Shown: positions 1 through 9,022, numbered from the stretch's first letter. The stretch is 44,359 bases of DNA from CAZWMK01 sp964635065 (GCA_964635065.1 CAZWMK010000007.1:1-44359); one strand, 5' to 3'. A program made the numbers and translations. The notes: generated from the letters alone by a model not told the origin.

Positions 1-51
1 ACATCATTCGTAATGATGGGGTCAGGTGTTCGAGTCACCTAAGCGGCACCA
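1..51 (+). tRNA. tRNA-Thr (anticodon CGT), 3' part
   Basis: The window opens inside a tRNA. The anticodon arm is complete: stem CATCA (2-6) pairs with TGATG (14-18) around the loop TTCGTAA, giving anticodon CGT at 9-11 (threonine, codon ACG). The T arm AGGTG/CACCT (24-28, 36-40) encloses TTCGAGT. The 3' acceptor strand AAGCGGC (41-47), discriminator A and an encoded CCA (49-51) follow. The 5' acceptor strand and D arm lie outside the window. Confidence 0.93.
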
Positions 52-235
52 CCTTTCCAAAGGTGTCAACCCAAAGAGCATGGATCAGTTGCCAACAGCC
101 TTATGGCTGGATGGCAGAGATTGCCATGCCTTCAGGGGCCACCCGGTCCATGCCGGGCGAGCGCGCCAAAGAGCATTTGCCTTATCACTCTGAATCATGC
201 GGTTGCAGGCGCCACACAGCCCCTCCCTCCAAAAC

Positions 236-273
236 GGAAAAAGCGTTCGCGCTTGCTGGGCAGGCGCGAACGC
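236..273 (-). terminator. Rho-independent terminator of the purH operon
   Basis: A perfect 10-bp stem, GCGTTCGCGC (243-252) with GCGCGAACGC (264-273), encloses an 11-nt loop. On the minus strand the stem is followed by a T-rich run (AAAAA at 238-242 on the plus strand). It lies about 50 nt past the purH stop, where the leftward operon should end. Confidence 0.8.
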
Positions 274-320
274 ATCAGGGCTTGTCAGGAGGCCGCCACG
301 ACTGGTCGTGGAGAGCGGCC

Positions 321-1913
321 CTAGTGACGGAAGTGGCGCTGTCCGGTCAGGACCATGGCCAGCCCACGTTCGTCGGCAGCCGCGATCACTTCGGCGTCGC
401 GGATCGAACCACCCGGCTGGATGATCGCAGTCGCTCCTGCTTCAGCCGCAGCAATCAAGCCATCGGCAAAGGGGAAAAAGGCATCAGACGCCACAGCCGA
501 TCCCACGGTCATCGGTTCGGCCCAGCCCGCCTGCGTTGCAGCATCGCGCGCCTTCCACGCCGCAATGCGCGCGGAATCAAGGCGGCTCATCTGGCCTGCG
601 CCAATGCCGGCGGTTGCGCCGTTCTTCGCATAAACGATGGCGTTCGACTTGACGTGCTTGGCAATACGCCAGGCAAACAACAGATCGGCCATCTCCTGCG
701 GCGTCGGCGCACGCTTGGTCACCACCTGCAATTCAGATTCGACAATGCGGCCATTATCACGCGACTGGACCAGATAGCCGCCGATGATCGACTTGATCGT
801 GAGCCCCTGCCGCGCGGGATCGGGCAGTTCACCTGTGAGGAGCAGACGCAAATTCTTCTTGGCGGCGAAAATCGCGCGTGCTTCTTCATCGGCGTCGGGC
901 GCAATGACGACTTCGGTGAAAATGCCGGTAACCGCGCGGGCGGTTTCGGCATCGAGCGGGCGATTGGCCGCAATAATGCCGCCGAATGCCGAGACAGGAT
1001 CGCAGGCCAGTGCCTTTTCATAGGCTTCGGCCAGCGAGGTGCCCGTGGCGACGCCGCAGGGGTTGGCATGTTTGATGATGGCAATGGCGGGCAGGCCGTC
1101 ACGAAACTCGCTGATAAGATCGAGCGCACCATCGGCGTCGTTCAGATTATTGTAGGATAGCTCCTTGCCCTGCAACTGCTGGGCCTGGCCGACACCCCGC
1201 ACCGCACCGTCTGACGGCAGATAGAATGCCGCCGACTGATGCGGATTTTCGCCGTAACGCAGGCTGGCGCCGCGTTTGCCGACGATCGGCAGCGTTGCCG
1301 GAAAGGCTTCGCCCTGATCAACGGTCTGGAACCAGGTCGCAATCGCGGCATCATATTCGGCAGTTGCCGAAAAGGCTTTGGCAGCCAGCCGCTTACGCAG
1401 GGCATAGCTGGTGGCTCCGGCCGCACCGTCCAGTTCACGCATGACCTCGGGATAGTCGGCCGGGTCGGTGACGATCGCAACATAGCCATGATTCTTGGCC
1501 GCCGAACGGACCATTGACGGGCCGCCGATGTCGATATTCTCGATCACCTCATCGCGTTCCGCACCGCGCGCGACCGTCTGGGCGAAGGGATAGAGGTTGA
1601 CGACAACCAGATCGATCGGACCGATGCCATGGGCGTCCATCGCGGCCTTGTGCTCGGGATGATCCCGCAGCGCGAGCAAGCCGCCGTGCACTTTCGGATG
1701 CAGCGTTTTGACGCGGCCATCCATCATTTCGGGAAACCCTGTGTGTTCCGACACATCCTTCACGACCAGACCGGCATCGCGCAAGGCCCTTGCCGTGCCG
1801 CCTGTCGACAGAATCTCGACACCGTGGCGCGCCAGCGCCTGGCCCAGTTCAATGAGGCCCGTCTTGTCTGAAACCGAAATCAGCGCGCGCGTGACTTTCA
1901 CCGCGTCGGTCAT
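321..1913 (-). CDS. purH: Bifunctional AICAR formyltransferase / IMP cyclohydrolase PurH
   Basis: Catalyses the last two steps of de novo purine synthesis in the cytoplasm: formylation of AICAR, then ring closure to IMP. The 530-aa length is normal for the family. The N-terminal cyclohydrolase (MGS-like) domain shows SVSDKTG (13-19), STGGTA (36-41) and GRVKTLHPKVHGG (66-78). The transformylase domain shows RYGENPHQ (219-226) and the catalytic KHANPCG (271-277). The start is supported by an AGGAAGAGGAAG ribosome-binding stretch just upstream. It is the last gene of a leftward operon, 21 nt after the heparinase-like gene, and a hairpin terminator follows. Confidence 0.98.
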   Translation of the reverse strand: MTDAVKVTRALISVSDKTGLIELGQALARHGVEILSTGGTARALRDAGLVVKDVSEHTGFPEMMDGRVKTLHPKVHGGLLALRDHPEHKAAMDAHGIGPIDLVVVNLYPFAQTVARGAERDEVIENIDIGGPSMVRSAAKNHGYVAIVTDPADYPEVMRELDGAAGATSYALRKRLAAKAFSATAEYDAAIATWFQTVDQGEAFPATLPIVGKRGASLRYGENPHQSAAFYLPSDGAVRGVGQAQQLQGKELSYNNLNDADGALDLISEFRDGLPAIAIIKHANPCGVATGTSLAEAYEKALACDPVSAFGGIIAANRPLDAETARAVTGIFTEVVIAPDADEEARAIFAAKKNLRLLLTGELPDPARQGLTIKSIIGGYLVQSRDNGRIVESELQVVTKRAPTPQEMADLLFAWRIAKHVKSNAIVYAKNGATAGIGAGQMSRLDSARIAAWKARDAATQAGWAEPMTVGSAVASDAFFPFADGLIAAAEAGATAIIQPGGSIRDAEVIAAADERGLAMVLTGQRHFRH

Positions 1914-1934
1914 GGTGTTCTTCCTCTTCCTTGG

Positions 1935-3674
1935 CTACTTGCCGGCGCGTTTGAGCGACCAGTTCACGGCAGCGCCGCCCGGCGGTGCCTCCCCGCTGAT
2001 AACAAGCTGGCTGACGGTCCGCGGACGCCCTTCGGGGTCGATCCACAGCGATTCATCAATGGAGAAATGCCCGCCACGCGACTTGAAAGCCCAGATGGCG
2101 CCATCGGGCAGTTTCAGCAATGCGCCCTGACCATCGGCAGTCGGCGTCGCTTCGACACCATGGCCAAGATGGAAGCGGACATCAAACAGGACGGGCTTGC
2201 TGCCGCCCAGGAGCTTGCGCGCGCCCTTGCGCACGGGCTGCAATGTATCCTCGCCCCGCAGATCGCGGCCATCCTCGGCCAGAAACAGACGCCGCCGGTG
2301 CTGAAAGCCATGGCGACGGACATAACCGTCATGGCTGGCATCGAGCCATGACCCCTCCTTGCCCTGATCGCGCTGGATGACAACCTCCTCGACGCCCTTG
2401 CCGAGCGCGCCGTCGTCGCGGATGCGGGTGGAATTCTTGTTGTCGAGGACCAGCGTCGAATGGGCTGCCGTCGAACGGAGCAGTGATGCCAATTCGGCAG
2501 GCAGCGGCCGGGGCTGACCGCGCCCACCACCGCAGTTGACGATCAGACGCGTCGCACCGTCCGACATTTCAAAGGCCAGCGTACCGGCGTGCGCCGTCGC
2601 CGATTCGCGGGCGGCGGGTGGCGGACCGGCATCCAGAACGACCGCGACCTTGCCGCCCTGCAACCTCTGGAAACCGGAATTGATGCCGTTGCGCAAAGGC
2701 CGGGCGGCGATAGCGGCCAGCGTTACCGCGCGTTCGATCCGGTCGGCACAACCGATTGCCCCGCCATGCATCGCCGCCAGCATGCCATCGCCCAAAGTCG
2801 CCCCCTTGAGCGCAGGCACAAGCCGCACGATGGCCGTGGCGATCGGCTCGGCCGGACGCTGCCCGCGTACGGCATAGACCGCTTGCAGCATCAGCAGCCA
2901 TTCAAGCAGTTCGAGCATGTCATAGGGCGCACGGCTAACCACGCCGCCATCGGGCAGCAGGAAATTATCAAGGGCACGCGCCATCGCCGTTTCGGCCTTT
3001 GCCTGCCGCGCCTCGCCACCCGGCAGCAAAAGACCCGCTGTCAGCACACCACCGATGGCGTGGATGCGGGCAATCCCGTCGGGTATCTTGTCGAAGCTGC
3101 GTTCAAGATGCCGGGCGCTGCGCGCAATCGCGTTCAGCACCGCCGAACGGTAGACATGATCGGTGCTTGACAGGATCAGCGGCGCATAGGCCGTCCAGTA
3201 AAACAGGCGCTGGCCCAGGATGTCGCCGCGCCAGGCCAGTTCATGAAACTCGGAAAAATCGGCGAGAAAGCTCTTGACCAAAGGCTCGGCAAGGCGCGCG
3301 GCGCGCGGGCGTTCGGTGACCTGTGCCAGATCGCGCAGCCAGGCGAAACTCAGCGCATGGACGCGCCATGCCATAGGATGCGCCGTGCTGGCAAAACGGA
3401 TCGTCTGCGTTGCCGCACCATGCCCGGCGTGGATCATGCGGCCGGACAGCAGCGCATGGCCCGCCTGGGCATCGCCGGGCAGGGGATCGCGCGGCACGCC
3501 GATCAGTTTCAGCGGATAGCGCCCCTTGAGGCGGATACGATGGAAAATCGTACGATAAGTCAGACGGTGCAACTGGGCGGCAAGTTTTTCGCCGAGCGAC
3601 AGGCCCTTGTCGCCGTCGACACGGACCAGGCGCTGGCCCGCGGGAATGCTGTCGCCTTCCCGGTCCGCGTTCAT
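1935..3674 (-). CDS. Heparinase II/III family protein
   Basis: A 579-aa protein with the alpha-helical N-terminal part and beta-rich C-terminal heparinase II/III domain of bacterial polysaccharide lyase-like proteins. Visible landmarks include a YWTAYAPLILSS segment, a helical-repeat middle (YDMLELLEWLLMLQAVY) and the C-terminal stretch around HSTLVLDNKNSTRI. No clear signal peptide is seen. The substrate is unknown; a lyase acting on uronic-acid-containing glycans is the family role. Its start overlaps the rpe stop by ATGA. In my knowledge of alphaproteobacteria, this gene often sits between rpe and purH, so the context looks conserved rather than acquired. Confidence 0.85.
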   Translation of the reverse strand: MNADREGDSIPAGQRLVRVDGDKGLSLGEKLAAQLHRLTYRTIFHRIRLKGRYPLKLIGVPRDPLPGDAQAGHALLSGRMIHAGHGAATQTIRFASTAHPMAWRVHALSFAWLRDLAQVTERPRAARLAEPLVKSFLADFSEFHELAWRGDILGQRLFYWTAYAPLILSSTDHVYRSAVLNAIARSARHLERSFDKIPDGIARIHAIGGVLTAGLLLPGGEARQAKAETAMARALDNFLLPDGGVVSRAPYDMLELLEWLLMLQAVYAVRGQRPAEPIATAIVRLVPALKGATLGDGMLAAMHGGAIGCADRIERAVTLAAIAARPLRNGINSGFQRLQGGKVAVVLDAGPPPAARESATAHAGTLAFEMSDGATRLIVNCGGGRGQPRPLPAELASLLRSTAAHSTLVLDNKNSTRIRDDGALGKGVEEVVIQRDQGKEGSWLDASHDGYVRRHGFQHRRRLFLAEDGRDLRGEDTLQPVRKGARKLLGGSKPVLFDVRFHLGHGVEATPTADGQGALLKLPDGAIWAFKSRGGHFSIDESLWIDPEGRPRTVSQLVISGEAPPGGAAVNWSLKRAGK

Positions 3675-4330
3675 CCCCGAATACCCGCGATATTGGCGGC
3701 GTAAGCCGACGGGCCGCCACGGAACGTCGCCGTACCCGCGACCAGCACATCAGCGCCGGCAGCAATCGCGCGCGGCGCGGTCATGGCATCGATGCCGCCA
3801 TCGACTTCAAGGTCGATGGGTTTGCCGATGCGATCGATCTGCTTGCGGATGGCTTCGATCTTGCGGAGTTGGCTGTCGATGAAGCTCTGACCACCGAAAC
3901 CGGGGTTGACGCTCATGACAAGCACGAGATCGACCTCTTCGAGGACATAATCAAGCATCTTCGCAGGCGTGGCGGGGTTGAGCGACACGCCCGCCTTTTT
4001 GCCCAACGCCTTGATACGCTGGATCGTGCGATGCAAATGCGGCCCGGCTTCGGGATGGACCGTCAGGATATCGGCCCCGGCCTCGGCAAAGGCATCGAGA
4101 TAGGGGTCAACAGGCGAAATCATCAGGTGCACATCGAAAATCTTCGTCGTGTGCGGACGCAGCGCTTTCACAACACCCGGTCCGATCGTGATGTTGGGCA
4201 CAAAATGGCCATCCATCACATCGACATGGATATAATCGGCGCCCGCTGCATCAATGGCGCGCACTTCCTCGCCCAGACGTGCGAAATCGGCGGAGAGGAT
4301 CGACGGGGCGATACGAACAGGCTGCTGCAT
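3671..4330 (-). CDS. rpe: Ribulose-phosphate 3-epimerase
   Basis: Interconverts ribulose-5-phosphate and xylulose-5-phosphate in the pentose phosphate/Calvin pathways. It is a TIM barrel with typical motifs: IAPSILSADF, HVDVMDGHFVPN (metal-binding His and Asp), DVHLM, MSVNPGFGGQ and the phosphate-binding EVDGGI. I chose the ATG at 4330 (219 aa) because it gives the family's usual N-terminus MQQPVRIAPS and has GGGG upstream. An in-frame start at 4366 would add 12 unlikely residues. The stop overlaps the heparinase-like start (ATGA), showing tight operon coupling. Confidence 0.97.
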   Translation of the reverse strand: MQQPVRIAPSILSADFARLGEEVRAIDAAGADYIHVDVMDGHFVPNITIGPGVVKALRPHTTKIFDVHLMISPVDPYLDAFAEAGADILTVHPEAGPHLHRTIQRIKALGKKAGVSLNPATPAKMLDYVLEEVDLVLVMSVNPGFGGQSFIDSQLRKIEAIRKQIDRIGKPIDLEVDGGIDAMTAPRAIAAGADVLVAGTATFRGGPSAYAANIAGIRG

Positions 4331-4374
4331 GCGCCCCGCCATAGCATTGAGTTTGCAGCTTCGCAAACGGCGGA

Positions 4375-5634
4375 TCAGGCCTTTTCGAGGCGCGCGATGA
4401 AGAATCCGTCCACACCGCCCTCGGCTTCCAGCATGCCGGGAAGCGTACGCAACCAGCCGGCGGGTGCGGGCGCCAATCCGCCAGGCAGTTCATCGGTACG
4501 GATCNNNNNNNNNNCGCGCCGCCGCGCCAGAAGCGCCTCGATCTGCTCTTCGCCCTCTTCGGGTTCCAGCGAACAGGTGCAGTATACCAACCGCCCACCG
4601 ACCGGTAGCAGGTCGAGCGCATGGTCGATGAGATCGCGCTGAAGGCCCGTCAGCGCGATGAGATCGCGACTGGCCGCCAGTTGCAGGACATCGGGGTGGC
4701 GCCGGAAAATGCCGCTGGCCGAACAGGGCGCATCCAGAAGCACATGATTGGGTGGGCGCTTGGGCTGCCATATTGTCGCATCCGCCGTCACCAGTTTGGC
4801 GACAAGACCGGTGCGCGCAAGATTGTCGCGCAGTCGTGCAAGACGACTTTGCGAGACATCGACCGCCATGACATGCACCCCCTGGCTGGCAAGCTGCATC
4901 GTCTTGCCACCAGGTGCAGCGCACAAATCGACGACATGCTGGTTGGGCTTGGCGCCAAGCAGGCGCACAGGCAGCGAAGCCGCCAGATCCTGTACCCACC
5001 ACTGGCCTTCCGCGAAGCCTTCCCAACCCTCGATCCGGCCGCGCTGCGTCACGCGCAGATGACCGGGCAGGAGCGACACGCCGTCAATGGCCGGGGGTGT
5101 GGCACCAGGCGCAAAGCTGAGGTCGGTCGGCGGTTCGCTTGCAAGCGCGCGCGCGGCGGCAGCAGCGACATCGTCGCCCCAATGCGCGCGCCAACGGCTG
5201 GCATAGGGTTCGGGCAGCGTCGGAGTGGCGGGCAGACGCGCAGCTTCGCGCAGCAAGCGCGACAACACGCCATGCGCCAGCCTGCGTGGCCCCCCTTCCA
5301 GCAGCGGCAGGGCCGTCGCGATCACGGCATGGGGTGGCGTATCCAGCAGCAAGGCCTGCACCAGTGCCAGCCGCAGCACCTGCCGCGCCCGCGCATCGGG
5401 CGGCAGCGGGCGCGCCGTTGCACTGTCGATCAGCCGATCAAGATCGATCAGCCAGCGTAACACGGCAGAGGCAATGGCGCGTGCCAGGGCCCGGTCAGCC
5501 GGCTTTTCGATACCTTTCAGTACCTGCGGCAGAGCCTGTTCCAGCGCCTGCCCGCGCATGAGGACAGCGTCAAGCAAACGCTGGGCGGCGCGGCGCACGG
5601 CGACGCCGGGTGGCTGGGGTGCGGGCACGTTCAA
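4375..5634 (-). CDS. rsmB: 16S rRNA (cytosine967-C5)-methyltransferase RsmB
   Basis: A SAM-dependent methyltransferase that modifies C967 of 16S rRNA. The N-terminal NusB-like RNA-binding domain covers about residues 10-135. The catalytic domain has the SAM motif DLCAAPGGKT (236-245), motif IV DAPCS (301-305) and motif VI YCTCS (351-355, nucleophile Cys354). Length 419 aa is normal. The likely start is a TTG at 5634 overlapping the htpX stop; a GTG at 5628 is an alternative. A run of 10 N (4505-4514) leaves about four residues undefined near the C-terminus, although the frame continues correctly on both sides. Confidence 0.95.
   Translation of the reverse strand: MNVPAPQPPGVAVRRAAQRLLDAVLMRGQALEQALPQVLKGIEKPADRALARAIASAVLRWLIDLDRLIDSATARPLPPDARARQVLRLALVQALLLDTPPHAVIATALPLLEGGPRRLAHGVLSRLLREAARLPATPTLPEPYASRWRAHWGDDVAAAAARALASEPPTDLSFAPGATPPAIDGVSLLPGHLRVTQRGRIEGWEGFAEGQWWVQDLAASLPVRLLGAKPNQHVVDLCAAPGGKTMQLASQGVHVMAVDVSQSRLARLRDNLARTGLVAKLVTADATIWQPKRPPNHVLLDAPCSASGIFRRHPDVLQLAASRDLIALTGLQRDLIDHALDLLPVGGRLVYCTCSLEPEEGEEQIEALLARRRXXXXIRTDELPGGLAPAPAGWLRTLPGMLEAEGGVDGFFIARLEKA
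4505..4514. other. Assembly gap of 10 N inside rsmB
   Basis: Ten undetermined bases interrupt the C-terminal third of rsmB. The reading frame is kept across them as written, so the true missing length is probably 10 or differs from it by a multiple of three. The flanks still match the family (EEQIEALLARR before, IRTDELPGG after), so this is a sequencing gap and not a gene break. Confidence 0.97.
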
Positions 5635-6602
5635 CGCCAGGGGTTTCCGCGCGGCGGCGCCTTGTCGCGGCGTTTCAGCGGATCAAGCGCACTGGCTGAA
5701 GCGCGCACGGCGGCGTCACGGACAGTGCCGGTATGCAGCGTCTGACCACCACCGCCGCCACCGCCCATTTCGCGTGCGATGTCATTGAGCGCAGCGATGC
5801 GGTTTTCCGGATTGGGATGCGTGGAAAACAGATTGTCCATCGTCCGCGCCGGTTCAACGATATAGAGACTGGCAGCTGCCGGATTGCGCTCGACCACCGG
5901 GTTCGGGATCGCCGCCGCCCCGCGCGACAACTTGGCCAGCGCCGATGCCAGCTTGTACGGCTGGCCGCTGATTTCCGCGCCCGCACGGTCGGCGCCATAT
6001 TCGCGCGTGCGCGAAATTGCCATCTGCACCAGCATCGCCGCCAGCGGCGCAACAATCATGGCAACGATCATCACCACGGGATTCGGCCGCTCCCCGCCAT
6101 CGCGACTGCCACCGAACAGCATGCCGAAATTGGCAATCATCGAAATCGCGCCCGCCAGCGTCGCGGTCATCGTCATGATCAGCGTGTCGCGGTTGCGCAC
6201 ATGGCCCAGTTCATGCGCCATGACGGCGGCCACTTCATCACGGTCGAGCATATTGAGGAGGCCGGTCGTAGCGGCGACGGCAGCATTTTCAGGGTTACGG
6301 CCCGTGGCAAACGCATTCGGATGCGGACTGTCAACAATATAGACTTTCGGCATCGGCAATCCGGCGCGCGTCGCAAGATTGGCCACCATCGCGTAAAAAT
6401 CGGGCGCGCTGCGGGCATCGACCTCGCGTGCACCATGCATTTTCAGCACGATCTTGTCGGCATTCCAGAAGGTAAACAGGTTCATGCCTGCGGCAAGCAC
6501 AAGCGCAATCAACGCACCCGACTGCCCACCGATCACGAAGCCCAAGCCCATGAACAGCGCCGTCATCGCCGCCAGCAGCATTGCGGTTTTCATCTGGTTC
6601 AT
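5631..6602 (-). CDS. htpX: Membrane zinc protease HtpX (peptidase M48B)
   Basis: An inner-membrane metalloprotease for quality control of misfolded membrane proteins. Zinc ligands are visible in HELGH (130-134) and in REYGAD (Glu201 region). Membrane segments lie at about 5-25, 30-46, 140-164 and 175-195. I chose the ATG at 6602 (323 aa, MNQMKTAMLL), the usual family start; the upstream TTG at 6635 reads through an inverted repeat in the leader. It is the first gene of the leftward operon and overlaps rsmB by 4 nt. The C-terminal tail carries a Gly run (GGGGGGG) and a basic end. Confidence 0.96.
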   Translation of the reverse strand: MNQMKTAMLLAAMTALFMGLGFVIGGQSGALIALVLAAGMNLFTFWNADKIVLKMHGAREVDARSAPDFYAMVANLATRAGLPMPKVYIVDSPHPNAFATGRNPENAAVAATTGLLNMLDRDEVAAVMAHELGHVRNRDTLIMTMTATLAGAISMIANFGMLFGGSRDGGERPNPVVMIVAMIVAPLAAMLVQMAISRTREYGADRAGAEISGQPYKLASALAKLSRGAAAIPNPVVERNPAAASLYIVEPARTMDNLFSTHPNPENRIAALNDIAREMGGGGGGGQTLHTGTVRDAAVRASASALDPLKRRDKAPPRGNPWR

Positions 6603-6617
6603 ATGGTCTCTTTGACC

Positions 6618-6636
6618 TGTGTTGCCCTGCAACACA
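6618..6636 (-). promoter_or_regulatory. Inverted repeat in the htpX leader
   Basis: TGTGTTGC (6618-6625) and GCAACACA (6629-6636) form perfect 8-bp arms with a 3-nt spacer, 15 nt upstream of the htpX start. It could be an operator or an mRNA hairpin controlling htpX and its operon. It is not the CIRCE heat-shock element. No regulator can be named. Confidence 0.45.
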
Positions 6637-6758
6637 AGCTTGGGAGACAGGCGCCCGTCGTCAAGCCTTGGACAGACACATATTCACGCGCTACTGGCAA
6701 TCGTCAGGCGGATGCCCCACATGCAGGCGATCCGCACCAACATGGGGGGCGATTCCTG

Positions 6759-6932
6759 ATGACCGACGACAAAACCAAGCCCGCAGCCACGACCGAAACT
6801 GAAACCAAAGCGCCGGACGCGCTACAAAACGACACGGACAGTCCGCCCGCCAGCGAAAAGGGCGGCCGCAAGGGACCGGAACCGACCCGTTATGGCGACT
6901 GGGAAAAGGGCGGAATCGCGGTCGATTTCTGA
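6759..6932 (+). CDS. SDHAF4-like (DUF1674) succinate dehydrogenase assembly protein
   Basis: A 57-aa protein whose C-terminus, GPEPTRYGDWEKGGIAVDF, matches the signature of the DUF1674/SDHAF4 family. Members bind flavinated SdhA and help assemble complex II in mitochondria and alphaproteobacteria. The N-terminal 35 residues are a low-complexity acidic/polar tail. The ATG at 6759 gives a compact protein; the much longer frame upstream is antisense to htpX and is ignored. The gene is divergent from htpX, a neighbourhood I recognise as common in this class. Confidence 0.9.
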   Translation: MTDDKTKPAATTETETKAPDALQNDTDSPPASEKGGRKGPEPTRYGDWEKGGIAVDF

Positions 6933-6933
6933 C

Positions 6934-6967
6934 GTCATGACCGCCGTCACACCGTGTGGCGGCTGAC
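6934..6967. terminator. Possible hairpin between convergent genes
   Basis: CCGCC (6941-6945) pairs with GGCGG (6958-6962), and an outer GTCA/TGAC pair can extend it. It lies in the 40-nt gap between the convergent SDHAF4-like gene and gpsA. There is no T tract on either side, so an intrinsic terminator is only a possibility. Confidence 0.3.
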
Positions 6968-6972
6968 GCTTC

Positions 6973-7956
6973 CTACAGGCTTTCATCCCGCAAGGGACGC
7001 GCAAGCAGGGCATCAATTGCCTGATCGACTGTCAGCCGCCCGGCCAGAAGATCGGCGACTGCGCGCGTGATCGGCATGTCGACGCCCAAGGCCTCGGCGG
7101 CCGCCAGAAGCACCGGCGCGGTATAAGCGCCTTCAGCGACTGTACGGCGACTGGCGAGGAGGTCGTCCGCACTTTGCCCCGCGCCAAGGCCCATGCCCAG
7201 GCTCATGTTGCGCGACTGCGGCGATGAACAGGTCAGCACCAGATCACCAAGCCCGGAAAGCCCGGCCAGCGTTTCACGGCGCGCGCCCTTGGCGATACCG
7301 AAGCGCTGCATTTCGGCGAAACCCCGGCTGATCAGCGCCGCCTTGGCATTTTCACCAAGCTTACGGCCCACAACCACGCCACAGGCAATCGCCAGCACAT
7401 TCTTGACCGCGCCGCCAACCTCGGCGCCGATCACGTCGTCGCTGGCATAGGGCCGGAAGGCTGGACAAGCGAGACGGGCGATCAACTGATCGCGTACCAT
7501 CGCCACGGCGCAGGCAAGCGTGACGGCGGTTGGCAAGCCGCGCGCAACTTCCGCAGCAAAGGTCGGCCCCGACAGGACCGCAATCGGCGCTCGTGGCGCA
7601 ATATCGGCAGCCACTTCGGACATGAGTTCGCCGCTGCCGGCCTCGATCCCCTTGCTGCACAGCACCAATGGCATGGTATCGGCGTCAACACCCGCCAGCA
7701 CCGAACGCAGATGCTGAGCGGGAGTCACGACCAGCAGCGCCGCACAATCACGCAGATCGGCCAGTGCGTTCGTGGCGACAATCGCTGGCGACAGCGGCAC
7801 ACCGGGCAGGAACAGCGCATTTTCATGACCGTTGTTGATGCCGTCGACGACCTCCGGTTCACGCGCCCACAGCCGCACCGGGCCATTACCCGCCGCTACC
7901 TGCGCCAGCGCCGTCCCCCACGCGCCGCCGCCGATCACTCCGATGGTTGACGTCAT
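6973..7956 (-). CDS. gpsA: NAD(P)-dependent glycerol-3-phosphate dehydrogenase
   Basis: Reduces dihydroxyacetone phosphate to sn-glycerol-3-phosphate for phospholipid synthesis. The 327-aa protein has the Rossmann motif IGGGAWGTAL (near residues 8-17), the substrate region VLSGPTFAAEVARGLPTA and the catalytic-lysine segment GGAVKNVLAIACG. The ATG overlaps the tsaD stop (ATGA), so it is translated as the second gene of a tsaD-gpsA pair, an arrangement I know from many alphaproteobacteria. Confidence 0.97.
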   Translation of the reverse strand: MTSTIGVIGGGAWGTALAQVAAGNGPVRLWAREPEVVDGINNGHENALFLPGVPLSPAIVATNALADLRDCAALLVVTPAQHLRSVLAGVDADTMPLVLCSKGIEAGSGELMSEVAADIAPRAPIAVLSGPTFAAEVARGLPTAVTLACAVAMVRDQLIARLACPAFRPYASDDVIGAEVGGAVKNVLAIACGVVVGRKLGENAKAALISRGFAEMQRFGIAKGARRETLAGLSGLGDLVLTCSSPQSRNMSLGMGLGAGQSADDLLASRRTVAEGAYTAPVLLAAAEALGVDMPITRAVADLLAGRLTVDQAIDALLARPLRDESL

Positions 7957-8993
7957 GCCTTCACTCCTGCCCCCCGCGCCGGTTCTGCTGACGGATCGAG
8001 CGGCCAGCGCGCGCGCGCCGGTGCATCGAGACCATCTATCAGGCCCAGGCTGAATCTTTCATAGCCAGCCCATGCGATCATGGCGGCGTTATCTGTGCAC
8101 AGCCAGCCAGGCGGTGCAATGAACGGCAGATCGCGCGCCGTCGCCAGCGCCGTCAGCGCCGTGCGGATCAGGCTGTTGGCGGCCACGCCGCCGGCCACGA
8201 CAAGTGCTGTCGCTTCCGGCATGCGATCGAGCGCGCGCCGCGTGCGGTCAACCAGACAATCGACGACAGCGGCCTGAAAACTGGCCGCGAGATCGGCCTC
8301 ATGCCCCGGTCCCGCCGCCTGCGCCTGCCGCAACACGGCAGTTTTCAGGCCTGCGAAAGAAAAATGCGGTTCGTCGGTCCGCACCAGGGGGCGCGGCAAG
8401 GCATAGGCCTTGGGATTGCCGCCCGCCGCCGCCCGTTCGACCGCAGGACCGCCCGGAAAGCCAAGACCAAGGATCTTTGCGACCTTGTCGAACGCCTCGC
8501 CCGCAGCATCGTCGATCGTCGTCGCCAGCCGGCGATAGCGGCCGACACCTTCGACCGCGAGCAACTGGCAATGCCCGCCCGACACCAGCAGCAATAGATA
8601 GGGAAAGCGAAGATCCGGCGCGATCAGGCGCGGGCTCAGCGCATGGCCTTCAAGATGATTGACAGCAACCAATGGCTTGTTGGCGGCCAGCGCCAGCGCT
8701 TTTCCCGTCACCAGCCCGACCATCACGCCGCCGATGAGGCCGGGGCCAGCCGTGGCGGCAACCGCATCAATCTCGGCCAGCGTGACGCCCGCCTCGTCGA
8801 GCACGCGGCTGACCATCGGCGCCAACACCTCGACATGGGCGCGCGCGGCAATTTCGGGCACGACGCCGCCATAGGGCCGATGCGCCGCATCCTGACTGGC
8901 GACCGCCTGCGCAAGGATGCGGCGCTCGTCGGTCACAATGGCGGCGGCGGTCTCGTCGCAGCTTGATTCAAGGCCCAGAAGCAAAGTCGGCAT
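7953..8993 (-). CDS. tsaD: tRNA N6-threonylcarbamoyladenosine transferase TsaD
   Basis: Transfers the threonylcarbamoyl group to A37 of ANN-decoding tRNAs, working with TsaB/TsaE. The ASKHA-fold protein (346 aa) starts GLESSCDETAAAIV and has the metal-binding HLEGH motif (His113, His117), PGPGLIGG-like segment AGPGLIGGVMVG, and SGGHCQLL. The C-terminal segment APPGWLCTDNAAMIAW is typical. It is divergent from hemC with only 37 nt between the start codons, so the two promoters must overlap. Confidence 0.97.
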   Translation of the reverse strand: MPTLLLGLESSCDETAAAIVTDERRILAQAVASQDAAHRPYGGVVPEIAARAHVEVLAPMVSRVLDEAGVTLAEIDAVAATAGPGLIGGVMVGLVTGKALALAANKPLVAVNHLEGHALSPRLIAPDLRFPYLLLLVSGGHCQLLAVEGVGRYRRLATTIDDAAGEAFDKVAKILGLGFPGGPAVERAAAGGNPKAYALPRPLVRTDEPHFSFAGLKTAVLRQAQAAGPGHEADLAASFQAAVVDCLVDRTRRALDRMPEATALVVAGGVAANSLIRTALTALATARDLPFIAPPGWLCTDNAAMIAWAGYERFSLGLIDGLDAPARARWPLDPSAEPARGAGVKA

Positions 8994-9006
8994 ATTGTCT
9001 CCGTCT

Positions 9007-9022
9007 GCCTAACTAGTTAGGC
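9007..9022. promoter_or_regulatory. 16-bp perfect palindrome between tsaD and hemC
   Basis: GCCTAACTAGTTAGGC is a perfect palindrome with no spacer and fills almost half of the 37-nt divergent gap. Its position 9 nt before the hemC ATG and 13 nt before the tsaD ATG would let a dimeric regulator affect both genes. It contains CTAG, which is rare in many bacterial genomes. No regulator is identified. Confidence 0.5.

Noticed and set aside
63..1160. Long plus-strand open frame (365 codons)
   Set aside because: It is antisense to purH, has no recognisable domain, and arises from the GC-rich third codon positions of the real gene.
6618..6636. CIRCE-type heat-shock element before htpX
   Set aside because: The arms do not match the CIRCE sequence TTAGCACTC/GAGTGCTAA; kept only as an unnamed inverted repeat.
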